Shown piece after piece: positions 45,145 through 54,217 of a stretch of DNA of 64,000 bases. The notes beneath the pieces are model-generated. The model was not told the origin of the DNA. It saw nothing but the letters and a program-made list of their open reading frames with translations, and did not search any database. Each line of letters begins with the position of its first letter. The stretch's first letter is position 1. Position numbers and translations under genes: made by a program. Location of the stretch: positions 1,178,001-1,242,000 of the forward strand of contig NZ_SDWJ01000002.1 of the NCBI RefSeq assembly GCF_009769755.1, written 5' to 3'. Origin of the DNA: Sphingorhabdus profundilacus. Lineage in GTDB: Bacteria; Pseudomonadota; Alphaproteobacteria; Sphingomonadales; Sphingomonadaceae.

Positions 45145-47133
45145 ATGCTAAGCGAAAATGGCGGCATTTCGGGCTTACGCACGCCGCCGATTATACTGGA
45201 TATCGGAATTACGGGCCATCGCAGCCGCCATCCGATATTTTCGCACAACAGAATGGCAATTTCGGAAAGTCTGTCCCGGTTGATCGATCTGCTGGAACGG
45301 GTCGCGCATGAAACGCTGAATGACAGTGACGAAGGCAGCTTACCGCTTGTCCGCCTGCACTCCATGCTGGCCTATGGGGCAGATATCATGGCCGTTGATG
45401 CGGCGCGGGCTAAGGGATGGCCGGTGGTTGCCCCTTTGCCATTCGGGCGGGCGCTCAATCTGGCGATCAACGCGCATCCTACCAACCTTGCCGATATGCA
45501 GGCCTTGCTGGAGGGTCATGCCGCTGCCGATCCCGATACGGCATTGCGGGCGGCTGAGATCGAGACGATTGCAAAGCAGGTCAGCCTGTTCGAACTGGCG
45601 GAACAGGACAAAGACGTTGAGGCTTATTATCGCGCACATCTTGGCGCGCCGGATGACCGTTTGGCAGAACAGGCCTTTGTCGGAATATGTTCCGACCGCG
45701 CAGCGATGGCCGCACGGGTCATGGTCGAACATTCCGATATTCTGGTAGGTATATGGGACGGCGTGACGCGGGGGACAGTGGGCGGCACGCGGCACACCAT
45801 CGAAAGTGCTTTGGAACAGGGCATTACGGTCATCTGGATTGATGCCGCCAATCCCTATGGCTGGCATATCTTGCGCGCAACCGAAGAATTGGCCGGATTG
45901 ACCCGGCGCGCGCCCGATCCAAACCCCGAATCCGCAATCAGGGCAATTGTCCGGGAAACCCTGTGTCCTGTTGGCGACAAGTGGCAAAATGAACCTGCCA
46001 ACCGGAAATGGCGCGCCAAAAGCACAGCGCTGTTTCAGGCTTATCGACGGGTTGAGGCGGTGTTTGGAACGCCCGGGGCCCGCGCTTTTCGAAGCCTTAC
46101 CCAATATTACGAACATCCTGATGCCATAGCGGCGGGCAGCGGTGCGCCCATGCTGAAGGCTGCAAAATCCCTTCCCGGCGGGGATCCGGTCATTGCCGAA
46201 CGGATCGCGACCGACATATTGCAGCCATTTGCCTGGGCGGACGGCGTATCGACCTGGCTATCGGATGCTTATCGCGGTGGAATGGTCGCCAGTTTTTTGT
46301 TATCGGCCTTTGCGATTATTGGGGGCATTGCCTATCTGCCCTTTGCATCGATTGATGCCAAATGGGGCTTTGCTGCGTTTGAATTTCTGGTTTTGGCGGC
46401 GATCGTCCTGATCTTTCTAACCGGCAAAAGGCGGCATTGGCATGAACGCTGGTTTGAAACCCGGCGCGTCGCCGAATATTTCCGGCATGCGCCAATATTG
46501 TTGTTATTGGGGGCGGCCCGGTCAACCGGCCGGTGGCCGCGCGGATCAAAGGGCAATTGGCCTGAATGGCATGTCCGGCACGCCATGCGTGGTGTGGGGT
46601 TGCCACATATGAAAGTGACATCTGAATTTCTGCGTGCTGCCCTTGTGCTGATGCGTGACCATCATGTGTTGCCACAACGCAGCTATCATCAGGGCAAATC
46701 GATCCGTCTCAAGCGTACACAGCATAATCTGCATCGCACTTCCGAGCTGTTATTCTTGCTGGCGGTTCTTTCGGTCACGGTTTACCTTTTGATCGAAATT
46801 GGAGCCGCTATGCAAGTTTTGCCGCATGATTTGCCCCATGCAGTAGCCAAGTCCTTCACCTTTTTGGGGGTCTTGTTTCCCACATTAGGTGGCGCCTTTG
46901 CCGGCATCCATTATTTCGGTGACTTTGAACGCTTTGCCGCAATATCGGAAATAACGGCAGAAAAGCTGGGCGATGTAGAAACGCGCATCGCATTTCTGCT
47001 GGACGCGCCCGATTGCGACATCGCCTATTCACGCGTTTCGGGTCTTGCCCATGCGATAGACGATATCGTCGTCGACGAAATTGAAAACTGGCAGGCAGTC
47101 TTTGGCGGAAAGCATATCACGGTCCCGGTTTAA
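45145..47133 (+). CDS. SLOG-like and SLATT-like membrane protein
   Basis: 662-residue protein with two parts. Residues ~10-260 look like a SLOG (Rossmann-type) domain: LDIGITGHRSR, LAYGADIMAVDAARAKGWPV, and SDILVGIWDG followed by GGTRHTIESALEQGITVIWI. The C-terminal part has two pairs of transmembrane helices (about 382-402, 408-430; 533-556, 568-592) with WHERWFETRRVAEYFR between them, resembling the SLATT/DUF4231 family. SLOG domains sense or make nucleotide-type signals and SLATT domains are predicted pore-like effectors. ATG 45145 is chosen over GTG 45124. A secreted protease gene follows after 101 bases. No cellular function is known. Confidence 0.6.
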   Translation: MLSENGGISGLRTPPIILDIGITGHRSRHPIFSHNRMAISESLSRLIDLLERVAHETLNDSDEGSLPLVRLHSMLAYGADIMAVDAARAKGWPVVAPLPFGRALNLAINAHPTNLADMQALLEGHAAADPDTALRAAEIETIAKQVSLFELAEQDKDVEAYYRAHLGAPDDRLAEQAFVGICSDRAAMAARVMVEHSDILVGIWDGVTRGTVGGTRHTIESALEQGITVIWIDAANPYGWHILRATEELAGLTRRAPDPNPESAIRAIVRETLCPVGDKWQNEPANRKWRAKSTALFQAYRRVEAVFGTPGARAFRSLTQYYEHPDAIAAGSGAPMLKAAKSLPGGDPVIAERIATDILQPFAWADGVSTWLSDAYRGGMVASFLLSAFAIIGGIAYLPFASIDAKWGFAAFEFLVLAAIVLIFLTGKRRHWHERWFETRRVAEYFRHAPILLLLGAARSTGRWPRGSKGNWPEWHVRHAMRGVGLPHMKVTSEFLRAALVLMRDHHVLPQRSYHQGKSIRLKRTQHNLHRTSELLFLLAVLSVTVYLLIEIGAAMQVLPHDLPHAVAKSFTFLGVLFPTLGGAFAGIHYFGDFERFAAISEITAEKLGDVETRIAFLLDAPDCDIAYSRVSGLAHAIDDIVVDEIENWQAVFGGKHITVPV

Positions 47134-47150
47134 CGGGGCAAATTCCCCGT
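47133..47150. other. Hairpin ACGGGG/CCCCGT
   Basis: Six-base arms (47133-47138 with 47145-47150) directly after the stop of the SLOG/SLATT gene. No T-run follows (AACAGGCAAAA), so it is a weak or factor-dependent terminator at most; read-through into the protease gene is plausible. Confidence 0.4.
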
Positions 47151-47234
47151 AACAGGCAAAAGTATTACGTAAAAAGCTGTACTGTGATACTGGTTCAGGA
47201 ACGGGTCGCGCCGGTTGCTTCCAATGGGGGGAAG

Positions 47235-49250
47235 ATGACGCAGCATGTTCGTGGAATAAAGCCTTCGGAATGGGTATTTTATCGTCATCTGGTTACCGGG
47301 CTGTTGCTATTGACGGCATTTTGCAGCGTGCAGAATGCTTTCGCACAGCAACTTGATGCCTATCAAGACGGGCTGCCGCTCGACGATGTAGGTGACTCAT
47401 CGGCAGAGACAGTGCCTGCGCCAAATTCCCTTCCTACCGCTGTTCCGTCGGGGTGGATTATCGGCGCAAATGAGCCCACGGCTGATGCCCGTTCGGATCA
47501 ACGTCCGATCACCATTGGGTTTCGACAGAATTTGGGCCGCGACATGAAACGGATGCAGGATTTTGTCGCCAGAGATTGGGCGTTGCAAATTGGCTGGCCT
47601 GCTGAATTCGAAATGAGCCGTTCTTTCGACGACCCGTCGCAACTGGTCCTGATCGATATGTTGCACCAGCCGCCATTTATAGACATGGCTGACACGGACA
47701 TTTCCTTTATTGCCAATAATTACGACGCCGTGGCGATATCACGCGAAGTGAATTCTGCGATCATGATCGGCAATCCTGATGCCCCGGGATTTGCGGAAAA
47801 ATTCTACGTCGAGATCGCCAAAATCATTCGCGCGCGCGCCCTTATTGCCAATTCTTTCCCCGCCAATGCACGTGAATATGCACTGTGCGCTGAAAAAGGT
47901 GACCGGCCATGTCCAGAAACAGGTCAATCCCGGATAACGGATCTGGGCACCAATGATAAGGTGCACTTTGCGCTTCGAAACGAAAGCCAGGAACCACAAT
48001 TTGTATATGTGTTTCTGATCGACCCGGAAAATGAATTACGCCTTGTCATAGGTGGCCCAACGCCCCTTGAACCCGGCGCGATGGTGGAAGCCAAAGGCGA
48101 ACCTGTCGAGCTTAAGCAGGGGCGCTATCATATCTTCATACTCCGGTCCGATCGTCCGATTGATGATGCTCTGTTTCTTAGCGACATTGGGAAAATCGAC
48201 CCTTCGAAATGTAGCGAAGGAGTCGCAGAAAGCCTGTGCGCTATCCTGTCCGGGCAAGATATTTCCATTCCCCGCGGGAGCGCATTGTGGGACCGGGGGT
48301 GGAGCATGAACGTCGAAACCATTGCCGCCGTCGTCAAAAAAACGGTGACAGTAGGTGGCGGAGATGTTGCAAAGGCAGGCTTCGCGCCTTGGCAGGTGCA
48401 AATCTATTCCAATCAAACCTATAGCAAGGCGCAAATTGCCAAGGACACAGAGGCAGGGGCCAAGGGCAAGTCACTGGCGAAGCAATTGCCTTTTCAACTC
48501 TATCATCGTTGTGCGGGGTCGTTAATTGCGAAGAATATTGTTTTGACGGCGGCGCATTGCGTTGCACATCCACCGGTCGACGGCACAAATGTTCTACGTA
48601 CCCGCGAAGTTCTTGTGGGTACGCAGACCTTGAGCCAAGGCGGTGCGCGGTACCGGATTGTATCGGCTGTGGTGCACAAAGGGTATAAGCCGGGCAGTCA
48701 AAAGGATGATATTGCGGTCGTGCGGATCGAACCCATCGCAGCGCCGGCAACGCAATATGCAATCAAATTACCCGATGATGTGGCCGGATTCAGCAAGGTT
48801 GTTGCTGGATCGAAAATCAGCGTACTCGGCTGGGGTTTTACCGGGGTAGTTGGCCGGACGGAACGTCATGAACGAACACGGGCAGGCCCCCAATTTGCAC
48901 AGGATAAACTCAGGATAGCTGCCATGCAGGCTTATGATACCAACGCTTGCAAGCTTTTGTCCGGCTATCAAAATATCGACAAAAAGATTTGTGCAATCAC
49001 GCCAGAAGACCGCACAAAACCGGGCAACAGTTTCAGCTGTCGCGGGGACAGCGGCGGCCCTGTTATCCAGCAATCCAATGGACGTGTTGTTCAGGTTGGT
49101 CTGGTATCTGGCGGTGTGGGATGCGGCGCGAATGAAAATGGGAAGCAAAATCCATCGCTGTTCGTCGATCTGGCGCAATACACGACATGGATCAAAAATG
49201 CAGAGACGCGCGTGCGCGCAATCTCGAACGCTGTTGAACCCATGCCTTGA
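47235..49250 (+). CDS. Secreted trypsin-like serine protease with large N-terminal region
   Basis: 671-residue exported protein. The start ATG 47235 follows GGGGGGAAG and gives a long N-region with hydrophobic core LVTGLLLLTAFCSVQNAFAQ. Residues ~60-370 are an uncharacterised region with a DUF4384-like beta segment (FVYVFLIDPENELRLVIGG, RYHIFILRSDRPIDD). The C-terminus is an S1 peptidase with triad His441 (LTAAHC), Asp492 (DDIAVVRI) and Ser606 (CRGDSGGPV). All three are intact, so activity is expected in the periplasm or outside. Next to SLOG/SLATT and TIR genes. Its substrate is unknown. Confidence 0.85.
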   Translation: MTQHVRGIKPSEWVFYRHLVTGLLLLTAFCSVQNAFAQQLDAYQDGLPLDDVGDSSAETVPAPNSLPTAVPSGWIIGANEPTADARSDQRPITIGFRQNLGRDMKRMQDFVARDWALQIGWPAEFEMSRSFDDPSQLVLIDMLHQPPFIDMADTDISFIANNYDAVAISREVNSAIMIGNPDAPGFAEKFYVEIAKIIRARALIANSFPANAREYALCAEKGDRPCPETGQSRITDLGTNDKVHFALRNESQEPQFVYVFLIDPENELRLVIGGPTPLEPGAMVEAKGEPVELKQGRYHIFILRSDRPIDDALFLSDIGKIDPSKCSEGVAESLCAILSGQDISIPRGSALWDRGWSMNVETIAAVVKKTVTVGGGDVAKAGFAPWQVQIYSNQTYSKAQIAKDTEAGAKGKSLAKQLPFQLYHRCAGSLIAKNIVLTAAHCVAHPPVDGTNVLRTREVLVGTQTLSQGGARYRIVSAVVHKGYKPGSQKDDIAVVRIEPIAAPATQYAIKLPDDVAGFSKVVAGSKISVLGWGFTGVVGRTERHERTRAGPQFAQDKLRIAAMQAYDTNACKLLSGYQNIDKKICAITPEDRTKPGNSFSCRGDSGGPVIQQSNGRVVQVGLVSGGVGCGANENGKQNPSLFVDLAQYTTWIKNAETRVRAISNAVEPMP

Positions 49251-49275
49251 GGATGAAGGTTCTGTCTTTTTCCGC

Positions 49276-49326
49276 CGTCACCCTGAAACCGCAAATGTGC
49301 TGAGCACCATTTGGATCAGGGTGACG
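49276..49326. repeat. REP-like inverted repeat CGTCACCCTGA/TCAGGGTGACG
   Basis: Perfect 11-bp arms (49276-49286 and 49316-49326) enclose a 29-base loop that itself contains AAATGTGCTGAGCACCATTT, a second near-palindrome. It lies between the convergent protease and lipoprotein genes. The arm core matches the element at 20176-20196. Confidence 0.65.
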
Positions 49327-49376
49327 ATCAAGCGAAGCGATATTTATCGGTTCACGGCCAATTCGGAAATCTCGGA

Positions 49377-49628
49377 TTACTGTTCAGTATTACCCTGATC
49401 CGTCGAACCCTGGTCGGTCGAACCTTGATCCGTCGAACCTTGGTCTGTTGATCCCTGATCCGTCGTGCCTTCTTCGGTCTTGGCAGCGGCATCTTCAGCA
49501 ACCGGTTCGGCCACAACAGTTTCATCAGCGACAACTTCTTCGGAAGCTTTTTCCGCTTCGGGTTTATTGCAGGCGGTTACGCCCAGCGACAAAATGGCAG
49601 CAGACGACAATAAAATGATCTTATGCAT
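49377..49628 (-). CDS. Small acidic lipoprotein with TDQGS repeats
   Basis: 83-residue predicted lipoprotein: MHKIILLSSAAILSLGVTAC with lipobox Cys20, an acidic Ala/Glu/Val region (about 24-50), then five tandem TDQG-S/N pentapeptides and a short end. No enzyme domain. ATG 49628 is chosen because it gives a proper signal and GGGGGAAAG precedes it. The upstream frame continues to 49664. It follows the TIR-TPR gene after 28 bases on the same strand. Function unknown, perhaps a cell-surface spacer. Confidence 0.75.
   Translation of the reverse strand: MHKIILLSSAAILSLGVTACNKPEAEKASEEVVADETVVAEPVAEDAAAKTEEGTTDQGSTDQGSTDQGSTDQGSTDQGNTEQ
49389..49463 (-). repeat. Five tandem 15-base repeats coding TDQGS
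   Basis: Five consecutive 15-base units within the lipoprotein gene, encoding TDQGS four times and TDQGN once. Units differ by synonymous changes (for example GACCAG against GATCAG), so they are old enough to have drifted. Any change in unit number keeps the frame. Confidence 0.85.
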
Positions 49629-49656
49629 AATCTTTCCCCCTTCAGGAAATATGAAG

Positions 49657-51603
49657 TTACACAAATTTCAGTTGCCGTAGCAAGGCAATAAAACGGGTAT
49701 CTGCACGCAGCGGTTCAAGGAACGGATCATTCAGCAAATAAACAAGCCCTGAATCCGCTGCGGCATAGGCTTTATCGAGTGCGGCAAAGGCTTTTTCGAT
49801 TTCGCCCCATTGGGCAAATATCTGCGCCTGTTGATACAGCGCATTATCGCCATGTTCGGCAATCAGCGCAGCCAGCGCCGCGTTCGCCTTGCCCTTATCG
49901 TTGCGCCTGTGGGCGATGATGGCATCGCCGGGCAGCGCTAAAAGGCTGTTGCTTTCCAGCGCGAATTCCGCCTGCGCCTTGTCAAGATCGCCCAGCATGA
50001 AATAGGCATTTGCGATATCGCCATGCAATGTGCCGCGCTGCGGGCTGAGCGCCAACGCCTTGCGCCCGAAACCAATCGCGGCTTGATAGGCTTTGGCCGC
50101 ATATTTGATATTACCTGCGGATTTGAACATGGACGAATTGAGCGGATCTAGCACAGCGGCCCTGTTAATGGCCGTTTCGGCGGCGACAAAGCGTCCCGTG
50201 CGCGCGCAATATACAGCATAGCGACTAAGTACATCGACATCGCCCTGTGCCAGTTGATGTGCGCGTTCATAAGGTGCGCGGGCCGCAGCCGCATCGAGCC
50301 GCCCGTAAAACAAGGCATAGCCCAAGGCAGCATAAGCAGGTGCAAAATTTGGCGCGTTGCGCGTCGCCTGCTGCGCTTCGGACACCGCTTCGTTATACAA
50401 GGCCTTGCGTTCAACGGCTGTTGCATATTGGTTGGCGATGACCGCAAGAGTGCGCGAACGCAGGGCCCGGGCGGCGGCATAATCAGCATCGATGGCAATA
50501 GCCTGTTCCAGCTTCGCCAGCGCCGCCCGCTCGGATGCTTCGTCAATATGTGATTCAAAAAGATCGCGCCCGCGCAGATACGCATCGAAAGCGGCCAGGC
50601 TTTTCGTACCACCGACCTGAAGGGCCTTTTTACCAGCCGAACCTTCATCCATCACCGCAGATAGCGCCCCTGCAACAGCAGTAGCAATTTCGCTTTGTAC
50701 GGCGAAAATATCAGCCAATTGCCGTTCGAAAATTCGCGACCATTGGGTCGTTCCTGTTCGGCCATCGGTCAACTCCGCCGCAATTTTTACCCTGTCGCCC
50801 ACGCGCTGCACATTTCCATCCAGCAGGAATGACACATTCAATTCTTTGGCAATCGAACGCGCATTACCGCTATGTTCTCGAAACTGGTTGGACGAAGTTT
50901 GCCCGACAATTTCCAATAACCCGTTGCGCGAGAGATTGGACCGGATTTCAGATGCCAGCCCGTCGGAAAAATACCGTTGCTGCGGGTCCCCACTCAAATT
51001 ATCAAAGGGCAAGACGGCAACGCTGTTGCGGATGGCCGGGCTGCCGAGCATATTTCCTTTCCAGATAGCTATACCCGCAGCCGCCGCAGCCACCGATAGT
51101 CCGCCGCCGATGGCCAAACGCCGTCCTATTTTTCTGCTTTGTTTTACAGGGGCAATCGGAATGGAAAGGACCGCGCGATGCGATGCCGCAATGGCCCGCA
51201 ACATGCGAAGAATTTCGGTGTCCGAACTGTCTATTCTGGATTGAGCCAGATTGATAACCTGAAACTGTCCAAAACCCAGCGGTGGTTCACAGCCATCCAG
51301 CGATAACGGTATTAAAATGCCCCGGTCGCGGCCGCGTGTGGCTTCGTCACGCACCCAATGGGACTGGACCGATGTTCGGGACCACAGGACAACCACGGCT
51401 TTGGCCCTGTCAAGCGCATCCTCCGTCGCTTTTGAAAACCGCTCGCCTCCTTCAAGCAACCCGTCCCACCATGTGGTAAAACCGGCATCTTGGATAACAC
51501 CTATTATCGGCACGGCCCGCGCCTGATCTTCGCGCGAATAGCTGAAGAACACAGTCGATGGCTGCGGATCGGAATTATCAGTTGTCGGGTCGCGGTCAGT
51601 CAA
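49657..51603 (-). CDS. TIR - transmembrane - TPR protein
   Basis: 648-residue protein. Residues ~16-120 are a TIR domain: STVFFSYSREDQARA, TTWWDGLLEGGERF, VVVLWSRTSVQSHWVRDEA, with Glu87 in WVRDE as the candidate catalytic Glu of TIR NAD-hydrolases. A transmembrane helix follows (about 164-181), then a segment of the kind found in adenylate-cyclase-like TPR proteins (SVAVLPFDNLSGDPQQRYFS) and C-terminal TPRs (about 330-648). It starts at TTG 51603. Whether it is an NADase, a scaffold or a sensor is not decidable here. Flanked by a lipoprotein gene and, 118 bases upstream, a divergent PPIase gene. Confidence 0.85.
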   Translation of the reverse strand: MTDRDPTTDNSDPQPSTVFFSYSREDQARAVPIIGVIQDAGFTTWWDGLLEGGERFSKATEDALDRAKAVVVLWSRTSVQSHWVRDEATRGRDRGILIPLSLDGCEPPLGFGQFQVINLAQSRIDSSDTEILRMLRAIAASHRAVLSIPIAPVKQSRKIGRRLAIGGGLSVAAAAAGIAIWKGNMLGSPAIRNSVAVLPFDNLSGDPQQRYFSDGLASEIRSNLSRNGLLEIVGQTSSNQFREHSGNARSIAKELNVSFLLDGNVQRVGDRVKIAAELTDGRTGTTQWSRIFERQLADIFAVQSEIATAVAGALSAVMDEGSAGKKALQVGGTKSLAAFDAYLRGRDLFESHIDEASERAALAKLEQAIAIDADYAAARALRSRTLAVIANQYATAVERKALYNEAVSEAQQATRNAPNFAPAYAALGYALFYGRLDAAAARAPYERAHQLAQGDVDVLSRYAVYCARTGRFVAAETAINRAAVLDPLNSSMFKSAGNIKYAAKAYQAAIGFGRKALALSPQRGTLHGDIANAYFMLGDLDKAQAEFALESNSLLALPGDAIIAHRRNDKGKANAALAALIAEHGDNALYQQAQIFAQWGEIEKAFAALDKAYAAADSGLVYLLNDPFLEPLRADTRFIALLRQLKFV

Positions 51604-51720
51604 ATCGATGCGTGCCCCCCAGTTGCAGCAAAGCCCGAAAAAGCAGGCCCGAAATCCGCCTATTTCTCACATTCTTTATCGGTGCTTGCAACCATTTTGA
51701 TGGCGCTTTAGGCAAATAAA

Positions 51721-52560
51721 ATGAACATCCTCGAAAAGCTGCGGCTACAGACGCGTGCCTTGCTTCGTGAACCATTGTTGCATTTTATCGTCGCCGGGCT
51801 GCTGGTGTTTCTGCTTTCGCTGTGGCGTGGGGACGCGGTCGACCCGGCAAGCAGAACCATCGTCATTTCCGAAGATACCGTGCAGCGTCTTGCCGCCAGT
51901 TGGGAACAGATTTGGCGGCGTCCACCGACCCAGGCAGAGATAGACGGATTGATCCGCGACTATATCAAAGAAGAAATCTATTATCGGGAGGCAAAGCGGA
52001 TCGGCCTTGATGAGGATGATACGGTCATTCGGCGGCGTTTGCGGTCCAAGATGGAATTCCTGGCCGTCGCACAAACGGAAAGTGCCAGGCCCGATGAACG
52101 GACATTGCAACGCTGGCTTGACCGGCACCCACAAAGGTTCGCTGAAGAGGTCGAGTTCAGTTTTGACCAGATCTATCTAGGCGAGACCGATACTGATGGC
52201 ACAGCGGCGATGTTACAGATTTTGGCATCGGGCGGTGACTGGCGCAATTTGGGTCGGCCGATTTCGCTTCCCCGGTCAATGGATGCAGCAGCGCGGTCGG
52301 ACATTGCGCGGCAATTTGGTGATCCGTTCGCCCGATCTCTGGCGCTTGCCCCGCAAGGCGGCTGGACCGGGCCAGTCAAATCGGGTTTCGGGGTTCATCT
52401 CGTTCGGGTCCGCGTCGTCCAACCAGCGGGCAAGCCCATATTGGCCGAGGTCCGGCAGGCGGTCGAAAATGACTGGCGCGTCAACAGCGCAAAAGTGCGC
52501 GAAGCAAAAGCCTATCAAGCATTGTTGGACGGATATTCCATAAAGATAGCCAAACCATGA
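51721..52560 (+). CDS. Membrane-anchored peptidyl-prolyl isomerase-like protein (PpiC/SurA type)
   Basis: 279-residue protein with an N-terminal transmembrane anchor (PLLHFIVAGLLVFLLSLW), a helical SurA-like region (about 35-130, EIDGLIRDYIKEEIYYREA) and a parvulin-like C-terminal domain (FSFDQIYLGETDTDGTAAML, GPVKSGFGVHLVRV). Such proteins chaperone periplasmic substrates. The gene overlaps hupE by ATGA, so the two are co-translated; it may assist folding of HupE or its ligand (inference). Confidence 0.85.
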   Translation: MNILEKLRLQTRALLREPLLHFIVAGLLVFLLSLWRGDAVDPASRTIVISEDTVQRLAASWEQIWRRPPTQAEIDGLIRDYIKEEIYYREAKRIGLDEDDTVIRRRLRSKMEFLAVAQTESARPDERTLQRWLDRHPQRFAEEVEFSFDQIYLGETDTDGTAAMLQILASGGDWRNLGRPISLPRSMDAAARSDIARQFGDPFARSLALAPQGGWTGPVKSGFGVHLVRVRVVQPAGKPILAEVRQAVENDWRVNSAKVREAKAYQALLDGYSIKIAKP

Positions 52561-53534
52561 CACGCCTATTATGGCTTCTGATTTTGCTGGCGGTTCAGGC
52601 CCCTGTCCATGCAGACGAATTGCGGCCCGGCTATGTAGAATTTGAACAAAAGTCTGCAAATGAATGGATCATAGTCTGGAAAATCCCGCTGCAAGGAGGG
52701 TTTACGCCTTTGACCCGACCCCAATTACCAGCCGGTTGCCAAATGACGGGCATAGCGGCTCGGCAATTGTCTGATGCGGCGGTAACCACGCGTTCGGCGG
52801 TGCATTGCCGAGGTGATGTCTCTGGCCAGTTCATCGGACTGGAAAATTTCGAAACGGCGCAATCCGACGTGCTCGTCCGCGTGGCGCCTTTGGCACGGCC
52901 GGTGCAGGCAATGCGCCTGACACCTGCCGAACCACGCACGATCATTCAGGCTAGGGCAGGTACTTGGCAGGTTGCCCAAACCTATTTCCTGACCGGTATC
53001 GACCATATCCTGTTCGGATATGACCATCTGCTATTCGTTGTGGCACTGGTTCTGTTGTTACAGGGTTTCTGGACGATTGCCAAAGCGGTGACGGCATTCA
53101 CTTTGGCGCATTCGCTGACTTTGGCAGGCACGACATTGGGCTGGATCGGCCTGCCGCAAAATCCTGTGGAGAGCGTTATTGCCCTGTCGATCATGTTTTT
53201 GGCTGTCGAAATCATCAAACGTAAACCGGACCAAAAGCGATTGTCGGAACGCGCCCCGTGGATTGTTGCATTCGGCTTTGGTCTTTTACATGGCTTTGGT
53301 TTTGCAGGTGCGTTGAAAGAGATTGGTTTGCCCGAGCAGGATGTATCCATCGCCCTTGTCACTTTCAATCTAGGGGTCGAGGCGGGCCAAATTGTGATTA
53401 TCGCGGCAACTTTGATGCTTCTGGAAACGATAAGGCGATTGTTCGCGACGGCCTTGGTCCCGGTCATAACCATGGCGACTTATGCCATCGGCATCACCGC
53501 AAGTTTCTGGTTCATTGAACGCACATTTTCCTGA
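52557..53534 (+). CDS. HupE/UreJ family membrane protein
   Basis: 325-residue protein with a signal peptide (LLWLLILLAVQAPVHADE), an N-terminal periplasmic beta-rich domain (about 20-135) and a C-terminal HupE/UreJ-like domain with six or seven transmembrane helices. Histidines and acids lie in GIDHILFGYDHLLFV, FTLAHSLTLAG and LLHGFGFAGAL. HupE proteins are nickel or cobalt permeases, but no hydrogenase or urease genes are here, so metal specificity is open. Coupled to the PPIase gene. Confidence 0.88.
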   Translation: MTRLLWLLILLAVQAPVHADELRPGYVEFEQKSANEWIIVWKIPLQGGFTPLTRPQLPAGCQMTGIAARQLSDAAVTTRSAVHCRGDVSGQFIGLENFETAQSDVLVRVAPLARPVQAMRLTPAEPRTIIQARAGTWQVAQTYFLTGIDHILFGYDHLLFVVALVLLLQGFWTIAKAVTAFTLAHSLTLAGTTLGWIGLPQNPVESVIALSIMFLAVEIIKRKPDQKRLSERAPWIVAFGFGLLHGFGFAGALKEIGLPEQDVSIALVTFNLGVEAGQIVIIAATLMLLETIRRLFATALVPVITMATYAIGITASFWFIERTFS

Positions 53535-53651
53535 TGGCGCCAAAGTCGGTCAAATACTGACCCCGCGCGCCGGTAGGGCTTGCAGTCCCCGACCCCTAAT
53601 TGCTAAGCTTCTATTCTCTTTGGAATTGCTGATTAGAAAAGGGTGCTTGAA

Positions 53652-54185
53652 ATGCGGGCAAATTGGATTTTGGCATTGATCGGTTACGTGGCCGCATCGG
53701 CAGCCCCAGCCATCGCACAGGGCAATGCAGCCCCCGAAATTCGCCCAGCAGTGTTTGAAGACCTGTTGCGGTGCCGTTCGATATCGGACGAAACCCAACG
53801 GCTTGCCTGTTATGATGCCAAGACCGCAGCGATGGATGAAGCGGAAAAAAAGGACGAACTGGTCCTGGCCGACACGGCATCGATGAAAGAGGCAAAGCGT
53901 GGCTTGTTCGGCTTTTCCATCCCTAAACTCAAAATCTTTGGCAATGACAAACAGGAACAGGAAAAGTTCGAACTGGTCGCCAAAATCGATACCGCCTTTC
54001 AGACAGGGCATGGCCAATGGACCATCATTTTGGACAATGGTGCCCGTTGGATGCAAATTGATTCCCAGACCATGGTTCGCAGCCCGGCAAAGGGCATGGA
54101 TATCAAAATCCGTGAAGCCGCAATGGGCAGCTATTTCGCCAATATAGCCGGGCAAAGAGCCATCCGCATGCGCCGGGTGAATTAG
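53652..54185 (+). CDS. Conserved periplasmic protein of unknown function
   Basis: 177-residue protein with signal peptide (LALIGYVAASAAPAIAQG). The early motif CRSISDETQRLACYD, in which two Cys flank a charged helix, recurs in sphingomonad periplasmic proteins. The C-terminal half (KFELVAKIDTAFQTGHGQW) is beta-rich and basic near the end. AAGGG precedes ATG 53652; GTG 53643 is also in frame. Function unknown. Confidence 0.7.
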   Translation: MRANWILALIGYVAASAAPAIAQGNAAPEIRPAVFEDLLRCRSISDETQRLACYDAKTAAMDEAEKKDELVLADTASMKEAKRGLFGFSIPKLKIFGNDKQEQEKFELVAKIDTAFQTGHGQWTIILDNGARWMQIDSQTMVRSPAKGMDIKIREAAMGSYFANIAGQRAIRMRRVN

Positions 54186-54217
54186 GTCCCGAACGCATAA
54201 TTATTGGCTCAATTTGT

